The notes: a model not told the origin generated them from the letters alone. DNA of 64,000 bases from Nostoc sp. S4 (GCA_029379225.1 JAQYWR010000003.1:124001-188000); one strand, 5' to 3'; positions 9,079-19,727 are shown, numbered from the stretch's first letter. Numbers and translations are program-made.

Positions 9079-10233
9079 TCACCCTTTAGGTTTCTTAGAC
9101 TTGTCTAACATAATAGCTAGTAACTTATCACGTTCAAGATATGAACCATCTAAGTCTGTAACTTTTCCAAATGTGTCATCTAAAATCTTCTTTTTTCCTT
9201 GGTAGATGTGGACATGGATACCCATTTCCTGGACTAAATCGCTAGTCCAGAGAATAGCTGGTGTTGATGACCACACTTTGAACTGACAGTTTTGGTAGTC
9301 TCTCAGGTCTAAAGTGCGATCGCTTTCAACAAAGTTTGGGTTTTTTGTGAGTTTGTTTGCTAATTCCTTGAGGGGACTGCTGACTATGGGTTCCTTTGAC
9401 CAATTAGAATCAACACCACAATTCCCGCAGAAATGCTTTTTATGTGGATTTTTAGCAAAGTCACCAAGGTCCAGATGTGGGTGCTGGCATTTATTACAGT
9501 AGAGGGTTCCTAGAGGCAGATTGTTAATTAATGCTTCTAGATATGCTAATGCTGAAGGTGGAGCAATTACAACTCTTTGTATATTTATTGATGTATTACC
9601 AAATAACGGTAACGATTCACCGGACTTTACTACTACAGCTGGAAAGTTACCATCTATAGTTTTTTTGCCCTGCAACTCAGGTCTGGCATGTACATGAATT
9701 AGAACGCTATCAATGTCAAGTTTGTCTGTAGTGTTAATTGCTGTTGGTAGTGCAGCCCAAATACCTATCCCTCCTGGATAATCATCTGGATTAATCGTCA
9801 ATGGATTTTTTTTATAATGCATTGGCTGGGTAGAGTTTGAGCATCTTATACTCCCATCACTATAAACTGCCTGTTGCAAATCAGCTTTTATTCCCCAATG
9901 TACTTGATGGGTGCGACACCACCAGCGCTCTGCCCCGTTACGGAATTTACCACAAGGAACTATATCGCAGGGGAGGATTACGCCACTACCACTATCTGCC
10001 TCTGGAAACTGTCCTATAACTCTTTCACTAAATGGCACAGCATTACCTAGCGTCCTATCCTCTGCCCACACCACAGCAAACTCTTGAGTCATGCTATTGA
10101 GGGGCTTAGGTAGTTCTTCTACCCCCAGTTCCTTAATTATTTTAGTTTCTCCCTTTTTCTTTTCAGGACTATAACTCTCTTCAACTAGATGTAAATAAGT
10201 AACATTGTTTTTTAGTACACGCTTGATAGGCAT
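9079..10233 (-). CDS. Unknown protein with zinc-ribbon Cys/His motifs
   Basis: A 384-aa protein I do not recognise. The first 45 residues (RVLKNNVTYLHLVEESYSPE then KGETKIIKELG) resemble the opening beta-strands of IS1634/IS4-type transposases, but no DDE core follows. A first Cys/His cluster is about residues 88-130 (CDIVPCGKF, WWCRTHQVHWG). A second, clearer zinc-ribbon-like cluster is about 245-275 (CNKCQHPHLDLGDFAK, then HFCGNCG). The C-terminus is a mixed alpha/beta region ending in a Lys-rich tail. It starts at ATG 10233 and is convergent with the anion transporter. There is no partner gene on its strand. Candidates are a nucleic-acid-binding or mobile-element accessory protein; this is inference. 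Confidence 0.65.
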   Translation of the reverse strand: MPIKRVLKNNVTYLHLVEESYSPEKKKGETKIIKELGVEELPKPLNSMTQEFAVVWAEDRTLGNAVPFSERVIGQFPEADSGSGVILPCDIVPCGKFRNGAERWWCRTHQVHWGIKADLQQAVYSDGSIRCSNSTQPMHYKKNPLTINPDDYPGGIGIWAALPTAINTTDKLDIDSVLIHVHARPELQGKKTIDGNFPAVVVKSGESLPLFGNTSINIQRVVIAPPSALAYLEALINNLPLGTLYCNKCQHPHLDLGDFAKNPHKKHFCGNCGVDSNWSKEPIVSSPLKELANKLTKNPNFVESDRTLDLRDYQNCQFKVWSSTPAILWTSDLVQEMGIHVHIYQGKKKILDDTFGKVTDLDGSYLERDKLLAIMLDKSKKPKG

Positions 10234-10374
10234 ATCTGACCCTTTGTCTAAATCAGTTTCTGTATATGAATCATGCCAGAAAGAAGCAAGTTAATAAAAA
10301 TGTTAAAAACAATCTTCTGCTAAAAGCAAATGCTGAATCGTCAATGATTTGTGAAATCCTTGTATACATACTGT

Positions 10375-10623
10375 TAGAGCGTTGAGTGTTGAGTGTCAAC
10401 TGTTAACACTCAACAGACACGACTGATATTTTTCACAACTGAAATAGGATTGCTATAGTTTTAGGAACGTTTGAGAAACAATCCCTTGGTTTTTACTAAA
10501 TACAATTTGCTCATACCTGTCGTGGTCTAGGAAGCACACCCTTACCTTTTCTTTACTCATGATAAAAAACTGCATCTCACACCAAAGCGCAAAGACCCTC
10601 CTAAAAACTTTGCGTCTTTGCGC
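10375..10623. repeat. Intergenic palindromic and heptamer repeats downstream of rnj
   Basis: Contains a palindromic stretch TGTTGAGTGTCAACTGTTAACACTCAACA at about 10383-10411 (only its short arms TTGAGTGT / ACACTCAA are diagnostic) and a hairpin GCGCAAAGAC (10587-10596) with GTCTTTGCGC (10614-10623), 10 bp perfect, 20 bp past the RNase J stop. The hairpin may act as the rnj terminator although no U-run follows. GGATTGCTATA at 10447 recurs next to the IS630 remnant at 26608. Confidence 0.5.
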
Positions 10624-10642
10624 CTTTGCATGAGCTTAGGAT

Positions 10643-12415
10643 CTACGATGCCACTTGAGCAGCAGTCCGAGTCCGCCGTCTTCTGCCATCGGCAACTTTC
10701 ATCGGCGGTTCATCAGGGATTTGCATCAACAAAGTCACAGATGGTTGACACTGCAATTCTCGACGAATGGAACGTTGCAATTCTCTCTCCAAAGTACCTT
10801 GTAATCCACCCCAGTCTATATCTGCTGCTTCACCCTCCCCAGCAGCAAATTCTGACCAGCGCACAGTGAGAATTTCTTCAATCCGTTGTTTTACCCAGGT
10901 TTGTAGGAGCGATCGCTCTAAAGTTGTAACTACACCCCGGAGGTGAATTTCTGGTTTTGCTAACAGTTTCCCATTCCAATCGATGGCAGCAGCAATAGTA
11001 ACAATACCTTCTTCTGCCATGCGTTGCCGTTCTTGCAGCACTTTGGCGCTTACCATACCGGAACTTGTGGTATCTACCAGTTCTATACCAGATGGCACCT
11101 TTCCAGCAACGCGGATAGAGTTTTCAGTCAGTTCTATAACATCACCATTTTGAATAATGATTGTGTTTTCTGCTGGTATACCCATACTTTGAGCAGTTTG
11201 GGCATGCTTTACCAGCATTCGATGTTCGCCGTGGAATGGCACAAAGAACTTTGGTTGAGTTAAGGCAATCATCAGCTTTTGGTCTTCTTGACAGCCGTGA
11301 CCGGAGACGTGAATTCCTTTATCCCGACCATAAACCACATTTGCCCCTTGAATCATCAATTTATCGATGGTGTTGACTACAGCGATCGTATTTCCAGGAA
11401 TCGGATTGGCAGAGAATACTACTGTATCGCCTTGACGAATTTTGATGTGCGGGTGTTCTTTATTGGCAATGCGGGTCATTGCTGACATTGGTTCGCCTTG
11501 GGAACCTGTAGTCAGAATCAACACATTTTCGTCTGGCAGATTGCGGACTGCGTGCAAAGGTTGCAGCAAATTATCTTCACATTTGATGTAACCTAAATTG
11601 CGGGCATGAGCAATCAAGTTCAGCATGGAACGTCCCACCACCGTTACTACACGGTTATGCTTCTTGGCTAAATCCAAAATCATGTTGATGCGATGGACGC
11701 TGGAAGCAAAGGTGGTGACAAACAATCGTCCAGTGGCTTGAGCGAATACTCGGTCAAGATTGGGATAAACTGAACGTTCTGAAGGTGTAAATCCTGGTAC
11801 TTCAGAATTAGTGGAATCACTCAGCAAGCAAAGCACACCTTTTTCACCATGTTCTGCTAACCTTTGCAGGTCAAATCTTTCACCATCCACTGGCGTGTGG
11901 TCTATTTTAAAATCACCTGTGTGGATGATTACACCAAGTGGCGTATGAATAGCAACAGTGAAGCTATCAGCTATAGAATGAGTATTGCGGATATATTCCA
12001 CTAAAAAGTTTTTGCCAATCCGTACCACATCACGGGGTAGAACTTTTCTTAATTCTGTGCGCTCGCGTACTCCTGCTTCTTCTAATTTCCCTTCTAGCAT
12101 TGCCATTGCTAGTCTCGGACCATAAATCACGGGTATGTCAAATTGCTTGAGATGAAAAGCAATTCCACCAATATGATCTTCATGACCGTGAGTAACGATC
12201 ATTCCTTTGATTTTATGGCGATTTTCCCGCAAATAGGTCGTATCTGGGAGAACTATATTTACTCCATGCATCGCCTCTGTAGGAAAAGCCAATCCTGCAT
12301 CTAACAGAACAATTTCATCGTCGTACTCGAAAACACAGGTATTTTTTCCAATTTCATGCAAACCGCCTAAAGGAATAATTTTAAAGGCGGAATTATTAGC
12401 TTCGTTTTTAGCCAT
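10643..12415 (-). CDS. rnj: Ribonuclease J
   Basis: A 590-aa metallo-beta-lactamase/beta-CASP ribonuclease that processes and degrades RNA by endo- and 5'-3' exonucleolytic action, a central RNase in cyanobacteria. The lactamase motif THGHEDHIGG (about residue 75-84) supplies the di-zinc ligands. Other ligands include HTGDFKID and HVSGHG, and the beta-CASP motifs lie between 200 and 400. The C-terminal RNase J domain ends in an Arg-rich tail (RRRRTRTAAQ). Full length. It is downstream of asd and dapA on the same strand, the arrangement conserved in many cyanobacteria. A 279-bp gap from dapA suggests its own promoter. Confidence 0.95.
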   Translation of the reverse strand: MAKNEANNSAFKIIPLGGLHEIGKNTCVFEYDDEIVLLDAGLAFPTEAMHGVNIVLPDTTYLRENRHKIKGMIVTHGHEDHIGGIAFHLKQFDIPVIYGPRLAMAMLEGKLEEAGVRERTELRKVLPRDVVRIGKNFLVEYIRNTHSIADSFTVAIHTPLGVIIHTGDFKIDHTPVDGERFDLQRLAEHGEKGVLCLLSDSTNSEVPGFTPSERSVYPNLDRVFAQATGRLFVTTFASSVHRINMILDLAKKHNRVVTVVGRSMLNLIAHARNLGYIKCEDNLLQPLHAVRNLPDENVLILTTGSQGEPMSAMTRIANKEHPHIKIRQGDTVVFSANPIPGNTIAVVNTIDKLMIQGANVVYGRDKGIHVSGHGCQEDQKLMIALTQPKFFVPFHGEHRMLVKHAQTAQSMGIPAENTIIIQNGDVIELTENSIRVAGKVPSGIELVDTTSSGMVSAKVLQERQRMAEEGIVTIAAAIDWNGKLLAKPEIHLRGVVTTLERSLLQTWVKQRIEEILTVRWSEFAAGEGEAADIDWGGLQGTLERELQRSIRRELQCQPSVTLLMQIPDEPPMKVADGRRRRTRTAAQVAS

Positions 12416-12694
12416 TTTCTCCTGAGATTGTTACTTTTTGTTAATTTATTTGATAGTTAGCAATTTTGTATTTCAAACAACTTTAGTTGTCTTTTCAGTC
12501 AGTCCCAAAGCAATCTAGTTTTAATTGAGATTTTCAATTGTTTATTCAATAAAAAGGACGGTATACTAAAACATTCATAGTATATCTACAAGTTTTAATA
12601 CAGATTTATTAAAAACAACCTGTTAACAATTACGATCGTTGTTTATATGCGTGTTTACTAAACACTTGATTAGTAGCACTCAAGTAGCTGGTAG

Positions 12695-13591
12695 CTAGAT
12701 TAAACTAAGTTCTTTAAGAACTTGCTCTAACTTTTGACTGACATCTGAGTCTGCTTCGCATAGCGGCAAACGAGTAGAACCAACCTCCCAACCTTGAAGT
12801 TTCAGTGCTTTTTTAACTGGAATGGGATTTGAAGTGAGAAATAAAGCTTTAAACAACGGGAATAATCTGAGATGAATCTCACTAGCTACCTCAAGTTTAC
12901 CCGCACTAAAAGCTTGGATCATCTGCTGTAGTTGGTTTCCTACCAGATGAGAAGCCACACTTACTACACCCTTTGCCCCGATTGCTAACATAGGCAAAGT
13001 CATGTAATCATCACCAGAGTAAATCTGAAATTCTTTTGGTGTCAAGCGACGAATTTCACTCGCTTGATCTATGTTACCAGTGGATTCTTTGATTCCAACA
13101 ATGTTACTTACCTGAGCTAACTGGGCAACTGTTTCTGGCTGGAGGTTTTGTCCGGTACGGCCGGGGACATTATATAACAACAGTGGTAAGTCGGGACAGG
13201 CTTGTGCTATGGCCTGAAAGTGAGCTTTTAATCCCGCTTGCGGTGGTTTGTTGTAATAAGGAACAACTTGTAAGGAACCATGTACTCCTATTTTAGCCGC
13301 TTTTTGGGTAGCAGCGATCGCTTCTTTAGTGGAATTTGAACCACAACCGGCTATTACCTTGGCTTTTCCTGCTACAGACTGCAACACTTCAACAAACAAC
13401 TGGTATTCCTCCTCCCAACTCAGAGTAGGGGATTCCCCTGTTGTGCCACACACCACCAATGTATCTGTACCATTGTTAACTAAATGTGCTGCCAGTTGTG
13501 CTGCTACATCGTAGTTGACACTCCCGTCTGCTTTAAACGGTGTAATCATCGCGGTTAAAACATTGCCAAAATCTCCCACCCTCTTTGTCAC
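12695..13591 (-). CDS. dapA: 4-hydroxy-tetrahydrodipicolinate synthase
   Basis: A 298-aa TIM-barrel enzyme condensing pyruvate with aspartate semialdehyde, the first committed step to lysine and diaminopimelate. The family signatures are present: [23 protein letters not shown] with the catalytic Tyr, and the Schiff-base Lys in VGIKESTGN. It starts with GTG at 13591. It lies 136 bp downstream of asd, whose product is its substrate-forming enzyme, so the two probably form one transcription unit. Confidence 0.95.
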   Translation of the reverse strand: MTKRVGDFGNVLTAMITPFKADGSVNYDVAAQLAAHLVNNGTDTLVVCGTTGESPTLSWEEEYQLFVEVLQSVAGKAKVIAGCGSNSTKEAIAATQKAAKIGVHGSLQVVPYYNKPPQAGLKAHFQAIAQACPDLPLLLYNVPGRTGQNLQPETVAQLAQVSNIVGIKESTGNIDQASEIRRLTPKEFQIYSGDDYMTLPMLAIGAKGVVSVASHLVGNQLQQMIQAFSAGKLEVASEIHLRLFPLFKALFLTSNPIPVKKALKLQGWEVGSTRLPLCEADSDVSQKLEQVLKELSLI

Positions 13592-13727
13592 TCCTAATTT
13601 CCCATATTTTTATATTTTGGTGGTTTTCTTTTGTAATAATCTATTTGCAAATTTTTTTCAAGTGTCATTTTTTCTTTATCATTTGTCCTTTGCCCTTCGT
13701 TGATTTATTAATAACTACGACCAATGA

Positions 13728-14765
13728 CTAATGACTAGTAGCTAATGGTTTGAGTAGATTTTTCTCTACCAATAACTCAGCGATTTGTATAGCATTCAAT
13801 GCTGCTCCTTTGCGGATTTGGTCGCCACATAACCATAATTCCAAACCACAAGGATGAGAAATATCCTGACGAATTCTTCCCACTAGAACTTCATCTTGAC
13901 CTGTCGCTTCGATTGGCATTGGAAAATGATTAGTTTTCCAATCTTCTACTAATTTTACTCCAGGAGCAGAAGTTAAAATTTCTTTGGCTGCTTTTACACT
14001 AAAGGGAGTTGCAAACTCTAAGTTAATTGCTTCTGAGTGAGCGCGAAGTACGGGAACCCGTACACAAGTCGCAGTAATTTTGATTTGCTGGCTGCCAAAA
14101 ATTTTTCGGGTTTCGTTGACCATTTTCATTTCTTCCTCACAATAACCCAAATCATTTAACGGCGAGTTATGCGGGAATAAATTAAATGCTAATGGGTAAG
14201 GCAATACTTCCGCAACTGGTAGCAGTCCTTGTAGTATAGCGCTGGTTTGGGTTTTCACTTCTGCCATTGCTCTTGCCCCAGCACCACTAGCAGATTGGTA
14301 AGTTGAGGCTACAATCCGCTGCACTGGTTTAACTTGATGCAATGGCCATACTGCTACAGTCATTAAAATTGTTGTGCAGTTAGGATTGGCAATAATGCCT
14401 TGGTGATTGGCTGCGGCTTGGGGATTTACCTCTGGAACTACTAAAGGGACTTGGGGGTTCATCCGAAAGGCACTGGAATTATCAATTACTACCGCGCCCT
14501 TTCCGACGGCGACGCTTGCCCAAGTTTTAGATGTCGAGCCGCCCGCACTAGCAAGTACTATATCAACGTTTTCAAAAGCGCGATCGCTAACTGGCTCAAC
14601 TGGTATATTTTCTCCATTAAACCGCAGCGATCGCCCAACACTCCGCTCTGATGCTAATAACTTTAACTCAGCAACTGGAAAAGCACGGCTTTCTAATAAT
14701 TCCAGCAACTCTGTACCAACGGCACCAGTGGCTCCCAAAATAGCTATACGATAAGATTTAGACAA
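13728..14765 (-). CDS. asd: Aspartate-semialdehyde dehydrogenase
   Basis: A 345-aa NADPH-dependent enzyme converting aspartyl phosphate to aspartate semialdehyde, the branch point to lysine, threonine and methionine. The N-terminal Rossmann motif is GATGAVGTELLELL, the catalytic Cys is in NPNCTTILM (about residue 130), and SASGAGARAM and the catalytic His region follow. It begins with TTG at 14765, supported by a strong Shine-Dalgarno AAAGGAGG eight bases upstream; no ATG fits the Rossmann start. First gene of the asd-dapA-rnj cluster, divergent from tig-clpP-clpX. Confidence 0.95.
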   Translation of the reverse strand: MSKSYRIAILGATGAVGTELLELLESRAFPVAELKLLASERSVGRSLRFNGENIPVEPVSDRAFENVDIVLASAGGSTSKTWASVAVGKGAVVIDNSSAFRMNPQVPLVVPEVNPQAAANHQGIIANPNCTTILMTVAVWPLHQVKPVQRIVASTYQSASGAGARAMAEVKTQTSAILQGLLPVAEVLPYPLAFNLFPHNSPLNDLGYCEEEMKMVNETRKIFGSQQIKITATCVRVPVLRAHSEAINLEFATPFSVKAAKEILTSAPGVKLVEDWKTNHFPMPIEATGQDEVLVGRIRQDISHPCGLELWLCGDQIRKGAALNAIQIAELLVEKNLLKPLATSH

Positions 14766-15084
14766 ACTCGCTTCCTCCTTTAAGAGGTTTGGATGTAATT
14801 TTTTGGAACAATTGTTAATTTACTTATGTTTAAATGGCGATACACTCTGGAAATACGTTTTGAATAAATTTAGATTTTTTCTAATTTAATCTATCTCTAT
14901 CAATCCAATACATTTATTTTCTTGACTATTTCATCAGTTTCAGTGATGTTGCATTTTCCAATTATTCTTATTCATTTTTTACATAAATTTCAACTTTACA
15001 TTTATTATACAACAAGCCGTTATTTAACATAATAATTTGACATATCTGCACTTGGTCTTTTCAGAGGCATTCTACTACGTGTAA
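14766..15084. other. AT-rich upstream region of asd
   Basis: About 320 bp, very AT-rich, without a gene that I can support. It holds the asd promoter region on the minus strand. No clear operator or hairpin was seen. Confidence 0.4.
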
Positions 15085-15261
15085 ATGCAATCAAGTCTTA
15101 GTCGCCAAATGCGTTACCAAGATGATGAATATACTGTAGATTCCAATGAAATAAAGCTAGCACAACATTCAACTCAGCTATTGGGCCCGATAAGAGCTGG
15201 ACTTTGGTACAGCAAGTTAATAGCTAGACTCAATACTATAGCTTTAACTTTAGAGTACTAA
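15085..15261 (+). CDS. Possible 58-aa small protein
   Basis: An open frame starting MQSSLSRQMRYQDDEY and ending LNTIALTLEY. Codon use looks ordinary for this genome and the frame is fully open for 58 codons, with an acidic then amphipathic composition. There is no clear Shine-Dalgarno before the ATG. It lies between divergent asd and tig, followed by G/A-rich repeat DNA. Not recognised; it may be a real short gene or chance. Confidence 0.35.
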   Translation: MQSSLSRQMRYQDDEYTVDSNEIKLAQHSTQLLGPIRAGLWYSKLIARLNTIALTLEY

Positions 15262-15615
15262 CTACTGGTTGAGAACCAGGATATCACGGTGTCAGCCCAA
15301 TGAATAATTAATTCATGAGCGATCAATTTGTTTGGGGGAGTGGAGAGATGGGGAGATTGGGGATATGAGGGAGATGGGGAGGTAGGGGGAAAAATGACAA
15401 ATGACCAATGACTAATTGTTATGAAGCTAAAGTGTCAAGTCTTTGGACATTGGCAGTACACTGGATCTTTGCCCTAGGACAACCATCCATCTTTGGATAT
15501 CATCAAGCCTTGTGGCAACCTCCCATTGCCCCTAAGAGACATCAAGCCATAAACGCGATTACTTGCGTCTTGTGTGTACTCAGAGTTTAAAATACCAGAA
15601 AACTAGAGACGAAGC

Positions 15616-17058
15616 ATGAAAGTCACCCAGGAAAAACTTCCCGCCAGCCAAATTGGTTTGGAAATAGAAATTACGCCGGAAATTACCAAGCAAACTTACG
15701 AACAAGTCATTAAAAACTTAGCGAGTACTGCCAATATTCCTGGGTTTCGTAAAGGCAAGGTGCCTCGGCCGATATTACTACAACGGCTGGGTACGACTCG
15801 AATTAAGGCAGCAGCCCTAGAAGAACTAATTCAAGATGGTATTGAGCAAGCAGTTAAACAAGAAGCCATCCCAGCAATAGGTCAACCGCAACTGCGCTCG
15901 TCGTTTGAGGATTTGATTAATAATTATGAACCTGGAAAGCCCCTAACAATTTCAGCGGCAGTGGATGTCGAACCAGAAGTCAATCTAGTGCAGTACACTG
16001 AGCTACAAGCCAAAGCTGAAGAAGTCAACTACGAACCACAGCAAGTAGAGAACACCCTAGACAAGGAACGTCAAGAACTGGCAACATTAATTCCTGTAGA
16101 AGGACGTGCAGCTCAATTTGGTGACATTGCCGTAGTCGATTTTAAAGGTGTGTTCTCAAAAGCCGATGGTGAAGAGGAAACAACCGAGCCAGAAGCTATT
16201 CCCGGAGCCGAAGCGACTGATTTTCAACTTGAGTTGCAGGAAGATAAATTTATTCCAGGTTTTGTCTCTGGGATCGTGGGTATGAATCCTGGAGAAACCA
16301 AGGAAATTGCAGCGCAGTTCCCAGATCCATATGCTAATGAAGATTTAGCCGGAAAAGCAGCAACTTTCACCGTAACAGTTAAAGAACTCAAGGAAAAAGA
16401 GCTACCAGAATTAAATGACGATTTTGCCCAAGAAGTCAGCGACTTTGAAACTTTGGAGGAGTTACGCACGTCTCTGGTAGAGCGATATCAAAAAGAGGCC
16501 TCTGAAAAAACTAAAACCAATCAGCAAGAAGCCTTGTTAACAGAACTGCTTAAGCACGTAGAAATTGACTTGCCAGCAACTTTAATTGAGAAAGAAGTGG
16601 ATGCAATGCTCACCCAAACAGCAATTCGCTTGTCTCAACAAGGATTAGATGTTAGGAAGTTGTTTACCCAAGATATTATTCCTCAATTGCGGGAGCGATC
16701 GCGCTCTGAGGCAATTGAACGCCTAAAACGTTCTTTATCCTTACGGGAAGTTGGGAAACGCGAATCTATCGAGGTCACACCAGACGAAATTGCAGCCAGA
16801 GTCACAGAACTTTTAGAACAATATCGAGATGAGCAAGACATCGACGAAGAAAGACTGCGCTCAATGGTGGAAAATGAACTGTTGACTGAGAAAATTATTG
16901 ATTGGCTCCTAGAACACTCCTCAGTTGAACTTGTGCCTGAAGGCTCCTTAAATCCAGTAGAGGAAACCGAAGCAGCACAATCAGATGCAAATGCCAATCC
17001 ACCTCAGACACAAGAAGAAAGCAGCGAACCTTCTACAGAAGCCACACAAGGCTCGTAA
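15616..17058 (+). CDS. tig: Trigger factor, ribosome-associated chaperone
   Basis: A 480-aa chaperone and peptidyl-prolyl isomerase acting on nascent chains at the ribosome exit tunnel. The ribosome-binding signature is GFRKGKVPRPIL (about residues 43-54). The FKBP-type PPIase domain is about 160-250 (FGDIAVVDFKG, then FVSGIVGM). The helical C-terminal chaperone arms end in a Glu/Ser/Thr-rich tail. It is followed by clpP and clpX in the order conserved in cyanobacteria, linking folding to degradation. Confidence 0.95.
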   Translation: MKVTQEKLPASQIGLEIEITPEITKQTYEQVIKNLASTANIPGFRKGKVPRPILLQRLGTTRIKAAALEELIQDGIEQAVKQEAIPAIGQPQLRSSFEDLINNYEPGKPLTISAAVDVEPEVNLVQYTELQAKAEEVNYEPQQVENTLDKERQELATLIPVEGRAAQFGDIAVVDFKGVFSKADGEEETTEPEAIPGAEATDFQLELQEDKFIPGFVSGIVGMNPGETKEIAAQFPDPYANEDLAGKAATFTVTVKELKEKELPELNDDFAQEVSDFETLEELRTSLVERYQKEASEKTKTNQQEALLTELLKHVEIDLPATLIEKEVDAMLTQTAIRLSQQGLDVRKLFTQDIIPQLRERSRSEAIERLKRSLSLREVGKRESIEVTPDEIAARVTELLEQYRDEQDIDEERLRSMVENELLTEKIIDWLLEHSSVELVPEGSLNPVEETEAAQSDANANPPQTQEESSEPSTEATQGS

Positions 17059-17150
17059 AAAACCCATAGCTGTAATTATTCACTACTCCTGAGCTAAGGT
17101 GCTGGTGAAATGGGTAAGCTAAAGAAGATGAGCCAGATGAGGGAGTATCG

Positions 17151-17213
17151 AGAGATGGGGAGTGTGGAGGTAAGGAATTATTAAGTAATAGCTATTTTTC
17201 CTCCCCATTTTCC
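17151..17213 (+). terminator. Imperfect G/C-rich hairpin after tig
   Basis: GAGAGATGGGGAG near 17152 can pair with CCTCCCCATTTTC near 17199, with the loop containing ATTTTT. Similar purine-rich blocks (GGGGAGATTGGGGATATGAGG) are scattered in the window, so this may be a dispersed repeat rather than a dedicated terminator. Confidence 0.3.
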
Positions 17214-17449
17214 CAGACTCCCTGTTTGCTAGGTTTGGCAAATGCTCGAGTCCCCAGTTCCTCCCGAGAATTGAAAAATAAAATGAAAAATTAAGGAATT
17301 TTCAGGAAATAGTGACATCGTTTGCGTCTGGGCTTGATACTGTGTTACACGAGAGGAATTTATATGAGGCATAATGGTTAACACGTAGTTTAAATAAAAT
17401 TCCGCTCAGTCTAAAGGCGGCATCTGCTGTTTAGACCTTTGTCCCAATT
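17214..17449. other. Upstream region of clpP
   Basis: No gene seen. The stretch carries the clpP promoter. AAAGGCGGCATCTGCTGTTTAGACCTTTG at 17413-17441 forms an imperfect short dyad (AAAGG..CCTTT) immediately before the start codon. Confidence 0.3.
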
Positions 17450-18163
17450 ATGGTTAACTCTTTTATGCTTGTATCGCAGTCGGGAAATAATCCCATCAGC
17501 AACTTAAGTCGAATAAACATTAACTCCCAGTTGAGCAGCCCTAACAACATCGTGCCGATGGTGGTAGAACAATCCGGTATGGGAGAAAGGGCTTTCGACA
17601 TCTACTCCCGCCTGCTGCGAGAGCGGATTATATTTTTGGGAACGCCAATAGACGATGCCATTGCCAACTCAGTTGTCGCTCAGTTGTTATTCCTGGACGC
17701 TGAAGACTCAGAAAAGGACATTCAACTGTACATCAATTCTCCTGGCGGCTCGGTCTACGCAGGGATGGCAATCTATGATACAATACAACAAATTCGTCCC
17801 GATGTTGTTACCATCTGTTTTGGATTAGCCGCAAGCATGGGGGCATTTTTGTTAACAGCAGGGGCGGCAGGTAAACGCATGTCTTTACCTGATTCCCGGA
17901 TTATGATTCACCAACCACTTGGTGGCGCTCAAGGGCAAGCTATTGACATTGAAATTCAAGCCAGAGAAATTCTTTACGTTAAAGCAAAGTTAAATCAGTT
18001 ACTATCTCAGCATACTGGTCAACCTTTAGAAAGAATCGAAGCAGATACCGAGCGCGACTTTTTTATGTCGGCAGAAGAGGCGAAGAACTACGGTTTGATC
18101 GATCAGGTCATTTCCAGGCAAAATCTTCCCACAGCAGGGGAAAATGTCACCATTCTGAAATAA
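17450..18163 (+). CDS. clpP: ATP-dependent Clp protease proteolytic subunit
   Basis: A 237-aa self-compartmentalising serine peptidase subunit. The catalytic Ser is in [11 protein letters not shown], His in [13 protein letters not shown] and Asp near the C-terminus ([11 protein letters not shown]). The N-terminal extension before [13 protein letters not shown] is longer than in enterobacterial ClpP. An in-frame ATG at 17465 is an alternative start. It is only 9 bp upstream of clpX, so the two are co-transcribed and probably form the ClpXP protease. Confidence 0.95.
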   Translation: MVNSFMLVSQSGNNPISNLSRININSQLSSPNNIVPMVVEQSGMGERAFDIYSRLLRERIIFLGTPIDDAIANSVVAQLLFLDAEDSEKDIQLYINSPGGSVYAGMAIYDTIQQIRPDVVTICFGLAASMGAFLLTAGAAGKRMSLPDSRIMIHQPLGGAQGQAIDIEIQAREILYVKAKLNQLLSQHTGQPLERIEADTERDFFMSAEEAKNYGLIDQVISRQNLPTAGENVTILK

Positions 18164-18172
18164 GAGGCTGGT

Positions 18173-19513
18173 ATGTCAAAGTACGACTCCCATTTAAAAT
18201 GTTCATTTTGTGGCAAGTCTCAAGAGCAGGTGCGTAAATTAATCGCGGGGCCGGGAGTCTACATCTGCGATGAATGCGTTGACTTGTGTAATGAAATACT
18301 AGACGAGGAGTTACTCGATACAAATGGTGCAGCAGCCCAACCTGCACCAAGATCGGAACCACCGCAAAAACGCCGTACCCGCTCATCGAGTATTTCGTTT
18401 AATCAAATACCCAAACCAAGAGAGATTAAAAAGTATCTTGACGAACACGTTATTGGTCAAGACGAAGCCAAGAAAGTATTATCAGTCGCCGTTTACAATC
18501 ACTATAAACGGCTGGCGATCGTCCAGTCTAAGGCGAGTGGTAAAGCTGCGGCTGATGATGCAGTAGAGTTGCAAAAGTCCAATATTTTGCTAATCGGGCC
18601 GACTGGTTGCGGCAAAACTCTTTTAGCCCAAACCCTAGCAAAAATCCTTGATGTACCCTTTGCCGTCGCTGATGCTACGACGCTGACGGAAGCAGGGTAT
18701 GTGGGAGAAGATGTAGAAAATATTTTACTGCGACTGTTGCAAGTGGCAGATCTAGATGTAGAGGAAGCCCAACGGGGAATTATCTATATTGACGAAATAG
18801 ACAAAATCGCCCGCAAGAGTGAAAATCCCTCAATTACCCGTGATGTTTCCGGGGAAGGCGTGCAGCAAGCTTTGCTGAAAATGTTAGAAGGAACGATCGC
18901 CAACGTACCACCCCAAGGAGGGCGCAAGCATCCCTACCAAGACTGCATTCAGATTGATACTAGCAATATCTTGTTCGTCTGTGGTGGAGCTTTCGTCGGC
19001 TTAGAAAAGGTTGTGGATCAGAGAGTTGGCAAAAAAGCAATAGGTTTTGTGCAGCCGGGAGAAGGACAATCGAAAGAAAAACGGGCAGCAGACACTCTCC
19101 GCCATCTAGAACCAGATGATTTAGTCAAATTTGGTATGATTCCAGAATTTATTGGGCGCGTGCCAATGGTAGCAGTGGTAGATCCTCTAGATGAAGAAGC
19201 GCTAATGGCGATTCTCACCCAACCACGCAGCGCGCTAGTGAAGCAGTACCAAAAACTGCTGAAGATGGACAATGTGCAGTTAGATTTTAAAGCAGATGCT
19301 CTGCGAGCCATCGCTCAAGAAGCCTACCGTCGCAAGACTGGTGCTAGAGCGTTGCGGGGCATTGTGGAAGAATTAATGCTGGATGTGATGTACGAGTTAC
19401 CCTCTCGTAAAGACGTGACACGCTGTACAGTAACACGCGAGATGGTTGAGAAGCGATCGACAGCCGAATTGATCGTGCATCCATCTTCATTACCCAAACC
19501 AGAATCAGCCTAA
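18173..19513 (+). CDS. clpX: ATP-dependent Clp protease ATP-binding subunit ClpX
   Basis: A 446-aa AAA+ unfoldase delivering substrates to ClpP. The N-terminal zinc-binding domain has four Cys ([17 protein letters not shown]). Then come Walker A GPTGCGKT, Walker [11 protein letters not shown] and the sensor-2 Arg in TGARALRGI. The ClpP-docking loop tripeptide IGF is present in [10 protein letters not shown], supporting partnership with the adjacent clpP. A linker of about 60 residues with RRTRSSS precedes the AAA core. Full length. Confidence 0.96.
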   Translation: MSKYDSHLKCSFCGKSQEQVRKLIAGPGVYICDECVDLCNEILDEELLDTNGAAAQPAPRSEPPQKRRTRSSSISFNQIPKPREIKKYLDEHVIGQDEAKKVLSVAVYNHYKRLAIVQSKASGKAAADDAVELQKSNILLIGPTGCGKTLLAQTLAKILDVPFAVADATTLTEAGYVGEDVENILLRLLQVADLDVEEAQRGIIYIDEIDKIARKSENPSITRDVSGEGVQQALLKMLEGTIANVPPQGGRKHPYQDCIQIDTSNILFVCGGAFVGLEKVVDQRVGKKAIGFVQPGEGQSKEKRAADTLRHLEPDDLVKFGMIPEFIGRVPMVAVVDPLDEEALMAILTQPRSALVKQYQKLLKMDNVQLDFKADALRAIAQEAYRRKTGARALRGIVEELMLDVMYELPSRKDVTRCTVTREMVEKRSTAELIVHPSSLPKPESA

Positions 19514-19727
19514 TAGTCATTAGTCATTAGTTAAAAACTAAGGAATAATAATTAATGTAGGCAGGACAAGTGACTAATGACAAAGGACAAAGCGTAAAGT
19601 CTCTTGCGTACTCCTTTGGAGAAGCAAGCTACGCAAAGCGTCTCATAGAGAAGTTTTCTTTCTAGACCCGAAGGGGCAAGATAGAGGCATCAGAACTTTG
19701 CAGGAGAGGACAAAGGACAAAGGACAA
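19503..19727. repeat. Heptamer repeats and dispersed palindrome upstream of hydrolase
   Basis: TCATTAG heptamers after the clpX stop, GACAAAG heptamers near 19575, then a dispersed unit (TACGCAAAGCGTCTC) seen elsewhere in the window in opposite orientation near 31085. AGGACAA is repeated three times at 19707-19727, immediately before the ATG at 19728, so it forms the hydrolase gene's ribosome-binding region. Confidence 0.5.

Noticed and set aside
10618-11485. Several plus-strand frames of 68-83 codons opposite rnj
   Set aside because: They lie antisense to the well-supported RNase J coding sequence and show no protein-like composition.
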